From NCBI RefSeq assembly GCF_000001735.4, contig NC_003071.7:8487151-8551150 (forward strand): 64,000 nucleotides of DNA, given 5' to 3'. The stretch comes from Arabidopsis thaliana (lineage: Eukaryota; Streptophyta; Magnoliopsida; Brassicales; Brassicaceae). Shown one piece after another: positions 1 through 9,569 of this stretch; the stretch's first letter is position 1, and every line of letters begins with the position of its first letter. The notes below the pieces were generated by a model. That model was not told the origin of the DNA and made no database searches. It worked only from the letters and a program-made list of their open reading frames with translations. A program made the translations under genes and the position numbers.

Positions 1-1501
1 ACAATCACTGATAAGTAATGAGTTACATTATTGTATAATGTTCTGAGAATGCAGCTACAAATAAATCCTCAAGAGGCCTCAATGAGTACATACAGCAAAC
101 AAGGAAAGGATGTAGGCACCAGCTGTGATTCCCATGCACATTACTGCCTCGAGGCTGCAAGAGACATAGATAGTTAGAGGATAATAGCGGAAATTACTCT
201 TGTTATGATAGCCCAAATTTAGAGTGAGAGTTAGTCGAAACATGATTCAAGATTTACCTAAAGAAGTTCAATACTTCAAGAATCTGGTCCGCGAGGTCTT
301 CAACAGAAGGTGACGGATCATTGGAACAAACTGGAGCAGCTCCAAACTGCAAAAACTCTTGTGGAAACGATGGAACCCAACACAACGTGAGCAAACAGCA
401 AGGGAGATACAAAGAAAATAATGAATTGTTTCAAGACAATCAATTCTGCAAACCTCATGTCCTGGAGGACTAATATGGTAGATGCAGAAATTATGGAGCA
501 GTAAGGACACTGCTTCAGGGCATAGAAACAATCCTTGGAAACAAGACATATCTAGCAGCCATAAAAACATACAAGAATCTAAAATCAGATTACCAAATGA
601 TGTTAAAATGAAAACAAATCATGTACCAAATGTATATTCGCCACTCTTACAGTTTAGTGCTACATCTGGATAAGTGATCAATGCTGGTTTCTCTTGATCT
701 CCATATACTACAACTGAAACTGAACCATGGCAAGTTTTGACATGATGCTCCTGCAAGAGATAAGAAAATAAGCAAGAAACGAATCAGTCTACATCCAAAT
801 TAAGAGAAAAATATAAACAATACCACATGCTTCATTCTCATATCCTCACCATTAGTGTTCATCCAAAATCAACTCAACATTTTTAATTTGTGTTCTTTAA
901 ATCGGATACAGCTAAGAAAAGGAACATTCCAACTTTGTTCCAGACAACAAAAAATATTAAGGACCTCAAGAGATTCTCCCATGTGCAATGACTCAGAAAA
1001 ATCAGTACGAAGAGATAACTTATGGCTAAAAAAAGTCAGACATTATATATCAATCATGGAGCCAATAAAAGATACCATTTTCAAGGGAATCTCTTGGACC
1101 TTTTAGGCAAGAAGAACAAAGAATCAAACTAAAAGAAACACCCAACTTGTAAATTTCAGATGACAAAGTGAAACAACTTTTCGGTATCAATGAAGTAGTA
1201 TTAATCTCCCAACTAGTAAGTAAATTAAGCATACAAACTAAAATCAAGAACACAATAGACAAAATTGATTTCAATCACGAAACTGAAGCTAGATTTTAGA
1301 AATCAGGGAGCTAATTAGATGCTATTTCGGGAAAGTAATAACCCAGAAGGAAGAAAACGAAATGTGACTGTTCTTAGTGCCTAAGAGTGAAGACAAAAGG
1401 AGAAAAGGAAGAAAATTTGGTAGCTCAAAGCGTAAACAAACCTTGCCACCATTGCAGATCTCTTCAATGTCGAGTGAGACGGCGTTGTTTAAACCCACCA
1501 T
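1..1501 (-). CDS. NDL3: N-MYC downregulated-like protein, 5' part (NDL3), runs off window
   Basis: NDL proteins are alpha/beta-hydrolase-fold proteins that bind the plant G-protein beta-gamma dimer and affect auxin transport. Five exons join in frame: 1442-1501, 651-750, 454-551, 258-346 and 94-154, giving 136 codons. The start is the ATG at 1501 ([15 protein letters not shown]). Recognisable family segments are [20 protein letters not shown], then [13 protein letters not shown] with [17 protein letters not shown], then [16 protein letters not shown], then [15 protein letters not shown]. All borders are GT-AG, and splits within codons are consistent. The first intron (751-1441) is long. The rest of the protein, about 60% of the family's usual ~345 residues, lies left of position 1. 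The symbol rests on similarity plus gene order. Confidence 0.93.
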
Positions 1502-1951
1502 GACCCGAGAAACCCCCAAAGACTGCGCCTTTCTTGCTCTTTCTATCTTGAAACTGAAATTGAAAGAGATAGCAACAATAATAAAGTCTTAAGCTTTATT
1601 GTGGGTACTGCCTTAGATTGTACGCTTCAACGGCTCTTTTGGGTTTCACTTTGTCTTCTTCTTCGATGGAATGGACCACTACTACTTATCTCTCTCTCTC
1701 TCTCTGTCTCGATGTCTGAGTCTTATAAGCAAAGCCGCGTTGCGTTTAATTGTCCAGCGGTTAATCAAATCATTCCCACCGACGCCGATGAGTCTTCTTC
1801 AATTTGATTTGCACCGATCTTTAAACGGCGCCGTTTCTGTAATCATTTTCTCATTTTATTCATACTATAATTCATTTTATTTTATCTCTACTAATTTGGT
1901 AGCTGAAGTTTTGATTGGTCACTTGCGGATCTTCGTAGTTTTTATAAGTTA
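1502..1951. other. NDL3 upstream region
   Basis: This holds the NDL3 leader and promoter side. A (TC)n tract lies at about 1688-1706. No coding sequence is seen. A mariner-type MITE begins at its right edge. Confidence 0.5.
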
Positions 1952-2475
1952 CAGTATAACTTCTATAAATTAATACTTAATAAATTAATAATTTTTATAA
2001 ATTAATATTTGGGACCAAACCAATATAAAAATTAACACAAATCGATAAATAATAAGATAATAATTTTTTTGAAAGTTCTATGTAAATATATGGTTCCATC
2101 AATATCATTAATTAATAATTACATAAATGTATCAATTATATATATATTTTATATGTAAGAAATTTCTTTGAAATATATTTCTAATATTTTTTTCCATAAA
2201 TTTGTATTTATTTTTATTTAAAATTTAGTTTTAATATTATACTGTATCAAAAACATTTGATGTTGTTTTCTAAATATGATATGATTTTTACTTATTATTG
2301 ATTTTAGAACAATATTTTCTATAATGAAAAAAAATTTATAGAAATTTTTTAAAAGTTATTAAATTAGGAAAATCTCTCTATAAAATAATGAATATTAATT
2401 TATCGATAAATTAAAACCTCTCTAAATTAATAAATTTTGCAGTCCCAATATTATTAATTTATAGAGATTTTACGG
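1952..2475. mobile_element. Emigrant-like mariner MITE
   Basis: This 524-bp AT-rich block has inverted ends. The left end reads CAGTATAACTTCTATAAATT and the reverse complement of the right end reads CCGTAAAATCTCTATAAATT. It is flanked by TA dinucleotides at 1950-1951 and 2476-2477, as expected for a TA target duplication. The terminal sequence and size fit the Emigrant family of Arabidopsis MITEs (pogo/Tc1-mariner type). Subterminal TAAATTAAT repeats occur at both ends. No transposase is encoded. Confidence 0.75.
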
Positions 2476-2781
2476 TATATTATATCGTTTTGTCAATTTT
2501 ATGGCTAAGAAGAAACAAATTGTATTGTTTCCAAGTAAATTTTATGTTAGATTAATAACTTTTACCATTTTTATGCTTTTTGACGATTTTTATATTATAT
2601 CATTAATAGTTAATCAAGAAAATTTTGATATCATACTAAAAAAAAATAGAACATACTGTTTTTTATTAGGATCAATCAATCACATTCTTTCTTTCATACA
2701 ATTCTCTTGAACTTGAAATCTTTAACGATTTAATAGTTTCTCAATATATTTTTTCAAACAAAACAAAAATCTCATAAAAAA

Positions 2782-2995
2782 ACTCAGTCCAACGAGGATG
2801 ATGAATCATGATCCAAACTGAGTTTTCTTATGAGATTCATCATCTTCTAGAACCCACATTTTAATACTCATAAGAAACTCAGTCCGACGAGGTGATATTA
2901 TTTTGGGACTCAGTTTTCTTTTTTTGAGTTTCTGAAAACAAAAATGTCATAAGAAAGTCAATCCAGCATTATAAATATTGTTCTAAGATCAGAGA
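2782..2995. repeat. Degenerate repeats and F-box gene debris
   Basis: AAACTCAGTCC followed by ACGAGG occurs at about 2784 and again at about 2875, with the inverted form AAACTGAGTTTTC between them. The stretch at 2848-2868 (AGAACCCACATTTTAATACT) resembles 3348-3368 inside the F-box gene downstream. I read this as debris of a related F-box copy mixed with short direct and inverted repeats. Nothing is coding. The rest of 2476-3066 is plain AT-rich sequence. Confidence 0.4.
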
Positions 2996-3066
2996 GGAAT
3001 AGATGAGAACCAAGATCCAAACTAGTTCTATTACAAAGAGCTAGGTGTCAACTTAAAAAGTCCTAA

Positions 3067-3960
3067 TTAAAAGAATTGCATTAGCTTCACATCCTCTACA
3101 TGATCCAGAAAGGTGTAAACATTACTCTCTTTAAATGCTTCCATTCCTTGCATTTCAACCTTTTTGATTGTGTTTCTTTCGATATTGTAGTAGAAAACGT
3201 AGAAACGCATACCTTTTATCGACCAGAAGACAAATTCCTTTGTCTGAGTCATTCCAACACAACGTAAATCTGTGGTTTTCATTATATCATGCATTGCAGG
3301 CAATATGTATGTATGCTCAGACCATTCTTGCCTTTTGGCATCTTCAAGAACCCACAATTTAATACTTCTTATTACTCCATTAAAACGGGAATAAACTGTT
3401 GACGGCAGATACAAACTTAGTTTCCCATTGTAGTTTATGAGAGATCCATGATGCAGTGCTCCGATAATAAATCTAAACTCCTCAGACCTGACGTCAAAGC
3501 AAACTATCACAATATCATTGTTGTTGACCCCAGCATAATAATATATAAGACCATCAATGCATATCCCTCCATCGAAAGAACGATGTGGTATGCAACATTG
3601 GATCGTTCTCCATGACATGTTTCCACTTCCTAAGGTCAAAATATGATGCATATGATAATTGACGACTACAGGAGACGACTTCTTATGATCATCATCAGGA
3701 TTTTGAAGCTGAGGTGACGATAAAAATAAATAATCGCTACCTTTTCTGTAGGCGAACAATAGCTTCGGGCGAGCCAAAGATCTAGTCAAGAACAACTCGG
3801 TGAAATATGGACGGCTAAGTGTGGAGGCCCATTGCTTCGATACGCAACGACATCTCGCTATAGAATTCACCGACAACCTCAAGAATATCTCGATAATGAG
3901 ATCAATTGGGATCTGCAAGGAGTTTTTAGTTCCATCCTCTAAGCGCAGAGACGTTTTCAT
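3067..3960 (-). CDS. F-box associated (FBA-type) protein with internal deletion
   Basis: This is a single-exon 297-residue protein, probably a substrate-recognition subunit of an SCF ubiquitin ligase. An F-box lies at about residues 15-55 (PIDLIIEIFLRLSVNSIARC, then VSKQWASTLSRPYFTELFL). The segment LLFAYRKGSDYLFLSSPQ and the C-terminal FBA part (GGICIDGLIYYYA, then FDVRSEEFRFI) are typical of the large Arabidopsis F-box family. Between NYHMH (about residue 103) and HILTLGSGNMSW the roughly 60-75 residues usually found, including the GL(I/V)C segment, are missing without loss of frame. The protein is therefore shorter than its relatives and may be non-functional or altered. It is divergent to ASHR2, with 290 bp between starts. 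Confidence 0.85.
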   Translation of the reverse strand: MKTSLRLEDGTKNSLQIPIDLIIEIFLRLSVNSIARCRCVSKQWASTLSRPYFTELFLTRSLARPKLLFAYRKGSDYLFLSSPQLQNPDDDHKKSSPVVVNYHMHHILTLGSGNMSWRTIQCCIPHRSFDGGICIDGLIYYYAGVNNNDIVIVCFDVRSEEFRFIIGALHHGSLINYNGKLSLYLPSTVYSRFNGVIRSIKLWVLEDAKRQEWSEHTYILPAMHDIMKTTDLRCVGMTQTKEFVFWSIKGMRFYVFYYNIERNTIKKVEMQGMEAFKESNVYTFLDHVEDVKLMQFF

Positions 3961-4250
3961 GGCCGAAATAAATAAACCCTAAGAGAGAGAGACTCCTTGT
4001 AGAAGAAGAAACCAATGCGGTAAAACAAAGGCAAGTAAAAGCCAAAAAAAAGTTAATCACAATGGTAAAAACATGGACTGAGAGAAAGCCCGTATAGCCC
4101 AAAGTTTCCAAGCTTGTATAAGGCCCAACCAAATAACCTAACGAGTTTAAAGTTCAAACGTGATGAAACGTTACCGTTTTAGCGTTTCTCATGTTTCTTC
4201 CATATAAATAGTTTTAGTTTTGTAGAAAACCCTAATCGACGACGGCCATT
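3961..4250. promoter_or_regulatory. Divergent promoter, F-box gene / ASHR2
   Basis: The region between the two divergent start codons is 290 bp. It carries a TATA-like CATATAAATAG at about 4200-4210 on the ASHR2 side and AAACCCTAA (telo-box) just upstream of the ASHR2 ATG. GCCCA motifs lie at about 4087-4127. Confidence 0.5.
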
Positions 4251-5447
4251 ATGATAAATGACGGCGGAGCTAAACCGGAGACGCTGCTTAGGGTTGCAGA
4301 AATCGGTGGAAGAGGAAGGAGTTTGGTGGCGGCACAGTCTCTTCGTGCTGGACAAGTTATCCTCAGAGAGTCTCCTCTCCTTCTCTACTCTGCTTTTCCA
4401 TTTCTCTCCTCCTCTGTTTCTCCTTACTGCGACCATTGTTTCCGTTTGTTAGCTTCATCGGCGCATCAGAAATGTCAATCTTGCTCTCTCGTCTCCTTTT
4501 GTAGCCCTAATTGCTTCGCCTCTCATACTCCTTGGCTCTGCGAATCTCTTCGCCGGCTTCACCAATCATCCTCCTCTGCATTCTCCGATCAACCTTCTGA
4601 TCGTCAAGTCCAAGCTCGTTTCCTCCTCTCTGCTTACAATCTCGCCGCTGCTTCTCCTTCTGATTTCCAGATTTTGCTCTCTCTCCAAGGTAGTGGCAGC
4701 AGCAATGGAGATCCTTCTTGTTCTGCGGGTGATTCTGCAGCTGCTGGGTTTCTTCATTCTCTTTTATCTTCCGTGTGTCCATCTCTTCCGGTGTCTATCT
4801 CGCCGGATCTCACGGCGGCTTTACTGTCAAAGGATAAAGTTAACGCCTTTGGTCTGATGGAACCGTGCTCTGTTTCGAATGAGAAAAGATCTGTGCGAGC
4901 TTATGGGATTTATCCAAAGACTTCGTTTTTCAATCATGATTGTCTTCCTAATGCTTGTAGATTCGATTATGTTGACTCTGCTTCTGATGGTAATACTGAT
5001 ATCATCATTAGGATGATTCATGATGTTCCTGAAGGTAGAGAAGTTTGTTTAAGCTACTTCCCTGTGAACATGAACTATTCGAGTAGACAAAAGAGATTGC
5101 TTGAGGATTACGGTTTTAAGTGTGACTGTGATCGGTGCAAAGTGGAATTTAGTTGGTCTGAAGGTGAGGAAGATGAGAATGAGATTATGGAAGAGATGGA
5201 GGATCAAGATGAACAAGAAGAGATGGAAGATTCAGTAGGTGAGAATGAAGAAGAAGTTTGTGGAAATGGTGTGGATGATGAATCTAATTTTCCTCATGCT
5301 TACTTTTTTGTGAGATATATGTGTGAGAAGGAGAATTGTTTTGGCACTCTAGCTCCGCTTCCCCCGAAGACTCATGATGCTTCGAGAGTTCTTGAATGTA
5401 ATGTTTGTGGAAGCGTTAAGGAGGATGAAGTTGGCGTAAATCAATGA
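4251..5447 (+). CDS. ASHR2: SET-domain protein ASHR2 (MYND zinc finger)
   Basis: This intronless gene encodes 398 residues of the ASH1-related SMYD-like class, candidate protein lysine methyltransferases. The SET N-half starts at about residue 14 (GRGRSLVAAQSLRAGQVILRE). It is interrupted by a complete MYND finger with ligands C60, C63, C75, C78, C84, C88, H92 and C97. The SET core FFNHDCLPNA is at about 226-235, followed by GREVCLSYFPV. A post-SET cysteine cluster CDCDRC is at 291-296. An acidic stretch rich in Glu and Asp spans about 303-336. The C-terminus has further Cys pairs. The start is the first in-frame ATG; a second ATG at 4258 is out of frame. The missing introns suggest an old retrocopy or intron loss in this family. 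Confidence 0.96.
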   Translation: MINDGGAKPETLLRVAEIGGRGRSLVAAQSLRAGQVILRESPLLLYSAFPFLSSSVSPYCDHCFRLLASSAHQKCQSCSLVSFCSPNCFASHTPWLCESLRRLHQSSSSAFSDQPSDRQVQARFLLSAYNLAAASPSDFQILLSLQGSGSSNGDPSCSAGDSAAAGFLHSLLSSVCPSLPVSISPDLTAALLSKDKVNAFGLMEPCSVSNEKRSVRAYGIYPKTSFFNHDCLPNACRFDYVDSASDGNTDIIIRMIHDVPEGREVCLSYFPVNMNYSSRQKRLLEDYGFKCDCDRCKVEFSWSEGEEDENEIMEEMEDQDEQEEMEDSVGENEEEVCGNGVDDESNFPHAYFFVRYMCEKENCFGTLAPLPPKTHDASRVLECNVCGSVKEDEVGVNQ

Positions 5448-6504
5448 GGAAGGTTAGCTTAAAGAATTGATCAGCCGAAAATCTCAAGCTTGTTTGATGC
5501 AGCCAGACCCAAACAACAAGAGACTTGTCTTGGACCACATCGTTAATCAATGTTGTTTGTTGTTTGATGTTTACTTTTTTTTTTTTACTCAGTTTTGAAA
5601 ATTCGATAAGTATTCTAGCTCTAGAATTCCATATCTAGGTTTTTTGTTTTCTCCTAGATAGTCTGAAGAATCAATTGTAATGGTCTGTGGAATTACACGG
5701 AAACAGTTTTGTTGTAATAATGGAGCATCAGTTTTCTTTGGTTGAATGAAAAATCATAATTTTTTTGACTTTTTAAGTTGAAAACTGCAGAATTACATGG
5801 CTTGATGATGTTTGCATTGTTAATCTCTATTACTCTTCAGTGTGCTCAGTGCCTGAAACCATAGCTTCCTTGATAGGGATCAATGTATTGGTAAACCAAA
5901 TTGTGTAATAGTTTTTCCATAAAATAGATTCAATAGAACCAGTGTAACAAAAAATTATTAGGGGGCTCTGTTTTAAGGTCGCAACATGACGGTGACACAA
6001 ACATTTTTTAGTGATTAACTTGTTCTCATTCTGTTCCAAGTTCAACAACACAAACTGAGTTTTTTGGCTTCTCTATCAGAGAACTAATGTGATTCTACAA
6101 CACAACCTGCTCTGACTGACTTACTCTGCTATGTTCTGTTTTGCTCTGCTCTGTTCTCACTTCCACGTCTCTGTTTTTGTCATTGACATTTCGACTTGTA
6201 GGAACTTAAACATTTAGTGGATTGACTGGCAAGATTGATCCAACCTTTTCCAATCTTACATCCATAAATAAGTTGATATTTTTTCTGGTTTTTATTTGGC
6301 AAACACTAATGCACCCTAGGGTTCAATGAGATATATATATATTACACTAACACAAGTACACAACCAAATGTTATTGTAGGGACTTGTAATAATTTAACAG
6401 ACCCAGATTCCTCACAAATTCTACCAAATTTGCGAGTCATTCAAGCTAGCAAACATTATCATCTATAAATAAATAGTTTTCTAAACATAGTAAAGAACAT
6501 AATT
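5448..6504. other. Intergenic, ASHR2 3' region
   Basis: This holds the ASHR2 3' UTR (T-rich, to about 5760) and then AT-rich spacer. Tandem TCTGTTCTGCT-type pyrimidine repeats occur at about 6105-6160. A 73-codon open frame at 5830-6051 on the minus strand resembles nothing I know and is not called. Confidence 0.5.
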
Positions 6505-8553
6505 TTAAAATTCGAAACGTTCCTGATAAATTTTCTTCTCACATTCTAAAGAACAAAAGTATAGATCAGCTCCGTCCTCGGGAAGCGTACGAACGAAAGG
6601 GAGCTTGCATCGAGAGTTGCACACGCAGCAAAGTGGTCTACAAATAGAGTGGTTGGATACAAATGTTCCTATCCATGTTAACGCTCCTGGCATGGAATAT
6701 GCGTAAGTATCTATAACGCAGGAAATATGCAATGTGATCCCACACTCATTGCATGTATAGAACCATTTTTCTGGGTTCACAGTTGTTTCGCATGCTTCAC
6801 ACCAATATTTGCCAGCCACGCCCATTTCGCCATAAGATAAGAAGAGAGGATGATCGTCGTACCTATGCCTCATTACCTTTTGCGGTAAAATAGCACACTT
6901 GAAGCACAAACCAAATTCACAATCATCGCAACTCAATTTCCCGTCTCCATCACACTCACTACAACGTTTGGAGTGATCTGTAGAGTAGTGTAAAGGATGT
7001 TGATGGCTTTTGTGCTCAAATGGTTCTGTAACTGTAGCGCACCGTACATCTATCCTTAATTCCTTAGATTCATAGGAGAAACCGGTGAACAGTTGACGGC
7101 AAATACTACACCTATGTAACAAGTAGGTGCCATAATTTGGGGATAGTTCGAGTGGCTGGTTGTGGCACACATGACGTTTCTTTAAAGGAAGCTTGGCACA
7201 TTTTTCGTGGATTATGAAATCGCATCTCTTTCTCGCGCAAGCGTAGAACGGTTCTGAACAAATCTGGAAGACACATGCGGTACAAACTACACTTTCTGGT
7301 AGATTCCAGCCACGGTAAATTCGTAAGTTATGCTTATGGCCGTAATGGTCTATCGTGTTGTCATCAATCACCTTGAATGGCGCAGTTTCCTCTTCTTCGG
7401 GTGTCCCTTCCAGTTCGATCATGTCCCATACATCCCTTCTGGTTGCGCATCTTGAATGAACAAAATAATCAAAACATTTGGAGCAAGAATAAGCCCCGTA
7501 GAACCCATCCACATTTTTACGACAAACTCTGCATTTCCCGTCTCCATGTCCGAGGCGAGGGGTGTAAGAGATGCGGTGGTCGTGGCGGTTGATGTTTATG
7601 ACGCGAGGTAGATCGATACATTCCCGATGAATCATGAAATTGCACTGAAGACAGAAATAAGGGCTACGGTCACCTAGCGTCCCACAAGCATTGCAAGTGA
7701 AGTCAATGCGTCTTGGAACAAGGTGAAGTTGATGTTCATGGGTCCTCGGGCTTTTAACAAGAACCGGTGGTGGGTTTTTCATACATGATCTGCATATGCT
7801 AAAATTACAAACACCACAGTGGTGAAGCTGGCGATGGATTCCATCAAACTCCTCGCGGCAAAGAAGACATTTCTTGTCGGCGTAACCAGGGACTTCATAT
7901 CTAAGTGACTTGAGTGGGTGTTGGGGGTGAGAAGTGTGGTATGCTTCTGGACTATTATGATCGATACAATCCAGACTGATGAAAAACTCGCATTGATGAC
8001 ATGTGTAGAAATGTTTCCAGCTATTATGTTGATGGCCACACCCTTTGCAATCTCTGAGTGTTTCGTGCGCTTCATGGGAGAGTTGGAGTGGATGCTCGTG
8101 TAGGTAGGAGTTTTCAGCAAGAACAAGTAGGGCTGGTCTCCTCGCGCAAATCAAATCCAACTGGAAATCACATTTGTTACAGCGATAACCGACACTGAAA
8201 AATTCTCCACAGAAACTACAATTAGAAACTCTGGTATGTAGGAGGATCAGCTTGAGAGGATGGACTGGATGGTAAGGGTGGTCGATTTCTGGTAACGGCT
8301 TGGCGCACTCTTCATGGAACACAACATCACATCCCGGCTCATTGCATCGGTGTCCTCCGTAAATGTAACTGCAACCGGGATGTTTGGAAATGAAGCTTGT
8401 ATTATCTTCATCGGTCGAGTAGCATCCTTTACACTTGGTGAACTCGAAGCGTGTAAAAGGTATCAACGGATGCTCATGAAATGGTAACAATTTTTCAAGG
8501 CGGGATGCTTCTTCGTCCATGCCTTCATTAAACAAAGCTAGAAAGTTTTCCAT
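6505..8553 (-). CDS. Cys/His-rich DC1 domain protein (copy A)
   Basis: This single-exon gene encodes 682 residues. About ten DC1 (C1-like) zinc modules are visible by their HxHPL starts and CxxC..HxxC pattern. They begin near residues 26 (HEHPLIPF), 98 (HPLKLI), 152 (HEHPLQLS), 211 (HPLKSL), 272 (HEHQLHLV), 324 (HDHRISY), 406 (HKHNLRIY), about 465, about 520 (HQHPLHYS) and about 575 (DDHPLFLS). DC1 proteins form a large plant family, mostly of unknown role, related to diacylglycerol-binding C1 domains; some act in defence or hormone responses. The next gene to the right, copy B, is closely similar and in the same orientation, so these are tandem duplicates. The N-terminus here is about 20 residues longer than in copy B. 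Confidence 0.93.
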   Translation of the reverse strand: MENFLALFNEGMDEEASRLEKLLPFHEHPLIPFTRFEFTKCKGCYSTDEDNTSFISKHPGCSYIYGGHRCNEPGCDVVFHEECAKPLPEIDHPYHPVHPLKLILLHTRVSNCSFCGEFFSVGYRCNKCDFQLDLICARRPALLVLAENSYLHEHPLQLSHEAHETLRDCKGCGHQHNSWKHFYTCHQCEFFISLDCIDHNSPEAYHTSHPQHPLKSLRYEVPGYADKKCLLCREEFDGIHRQLHHCGVCNFSICRSCMKNPPPVLVKSPRTHEHQLHLVPRRIDFTCNACGTLGDRSPYFCLQCNFMIHRECIDLPRVININRHDHRISYTPRLGHGDGKCRVCRKNVDGFYGAYSCSKCFDYFVHSRCATRRDVWDMIELEGTPEEEETAPFKVIDDNTIDHYGHKHNLRIYRGWNLPESVVCTACVFQICSEPFYACARKRCDFIIHEKCAKLPLKKRHVCHNQPLELSPNYGTYLLHRCSICRQLFTGFSYESKELRIDVRCATVTEPFEHKSHQHPLHYSTDHSKRCSECDGDGKLSCDDCEFGLCFKCAILPQKVMRHRYDDHPLFLSYGEMGVAGKYWCEACETTVNPEKWFYTCNECGITLHISCVIDTYAYSMPGALTWIGTFVSNHSICRPLCCVCNSRCKLPFVRTLPEDGADLYFCSLECEKKIYQERFEF

Positions 8554-9165
8554 GGTGATGTTTTCTTACTTCCACCAAAACACAAAGCTCTTCTCTTCTG
8601 CACTAGTTTCAGACTTGGTTTCTTGTTTTTCTCTCTTTCTTTTCTTTCAGGATTTTTTTTCAAGTGGTTTATCATTTTCAGACTTTGCAAATAGTTAATA
8701 TGAATTCGCACCACAGAAATGATTCTTTTCATTACTGAGATTGAGACCACATGTGTTGGCTTCATCCTTGCATTATTTAATTAACTCAGACCACATATGT
8801 TGACTCTGCAACTATTGTGTCCGGCCAAAACATAAATAATTGAATGAATACAAAAAAGGTTTTTTCTTGCATTAAATGGAATAGAAGTTTATGGATAGAA
8901 TAGTTTAGAATTTAAATGGATGGAACTGTACATTTTGTGGAAAAAACAGTTTGAAGTCTGAACCACACAACTCCTTGGCCAAGTAGCTTTGGAGGTAGAC
9001 TTTGCTGCATTCAAGTCTCTGAAACCAAAGTTTTATTATTGTATTGCATCCACTAACTTTTATGTAATTTCAGACCAAAAGATTTGTATTTTTGTCTTTA
9101 AGACCAGGATTGGGCCAATCTTTGTTTTTTAATTTTTATACAGCCAAAAGTAAGTTCTATTTCCA
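8554..9165. other. Intergenic spacer upstream of DC1 copy A
   Basis: This is AT-rich sequence with the presumed promoter of DC1 copy A. By the duplication model (see the PRMT1 relic) the decayed downstream PRMT1 exons should lie here, but I cannot recognise them. Confidence 0.4.
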
Positions 9166-9430
9166 CCATCAGATTGTATAACCCATTTGAATAACACTAT
9201 AAAGTTAACATATATATACCATCTGAAACATTCGAAGAATCATTTGTCAAATCACATGTATTCAAATCACTCAGAGCAAATTTTGATTAATAAAGAAGTT
9301 AAAAAGACATACTGCGTATACATGAGCTGCTCTTGCTTTAGCACAAAACAGAGACCAGATTCCAGTTCCAGCTCTAATGTCAAGAAACTTGTTCTTTTAA
9401 ATATCCTGTTAAGAAATTCTGTTTCTAAGA
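9166..9430 (-). pseudogene. PRMT1 gene relic (duplicate of PRMT1A exons 3-4 region)
   Basis: On the plus strand this runs parallel to 13247-13560 inside PRMT1A. Shared blocks include CCATTTGAATAACACT, ACCATCTGA, AGACATACTGCGTA, GAGCTGCTC, TGCTTTAGCACA, GATTCCAGTTCCAGCTC and AAGAAACTTGTTCTT. Both exon and intron sequence is copied, so it arose by DNA duplication and not by retroposition. Most of exon 4 (source about 13300-13358) and about 20 bp of exon 3 are deleted, so no methyltransferase can be made. A 100-codon plus-strand frame overlapping it is fortuitous. The remainder to 9569 is spacer and the end of DC1 copy B. Confidence 0.85.
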
Positions 9431-9569
9431 TCATTGAGACTGCTGCTGACTGGATTCAAAAGATTGATAATTGTGGAAAAAGCGCATAAGCTTGAGGTTA
9501 AAAAAAAACTATTGTAAAACATACTTTTGGAATTAAATGGTACAAAGTTTTTCTTCATTAAAACATGCC

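Noticed and set aside
5830-6051. 73-codon minus-strand frame downstream of ASHR2
   Set aside because: No family resemblance, no promoter features and AT-rich codon use; likely random.
9187-9489. 100-codon plus-strand ORF
   Set aside because: It lies antisense over the PRMT1 relic and its sequence is explained by that duplication.
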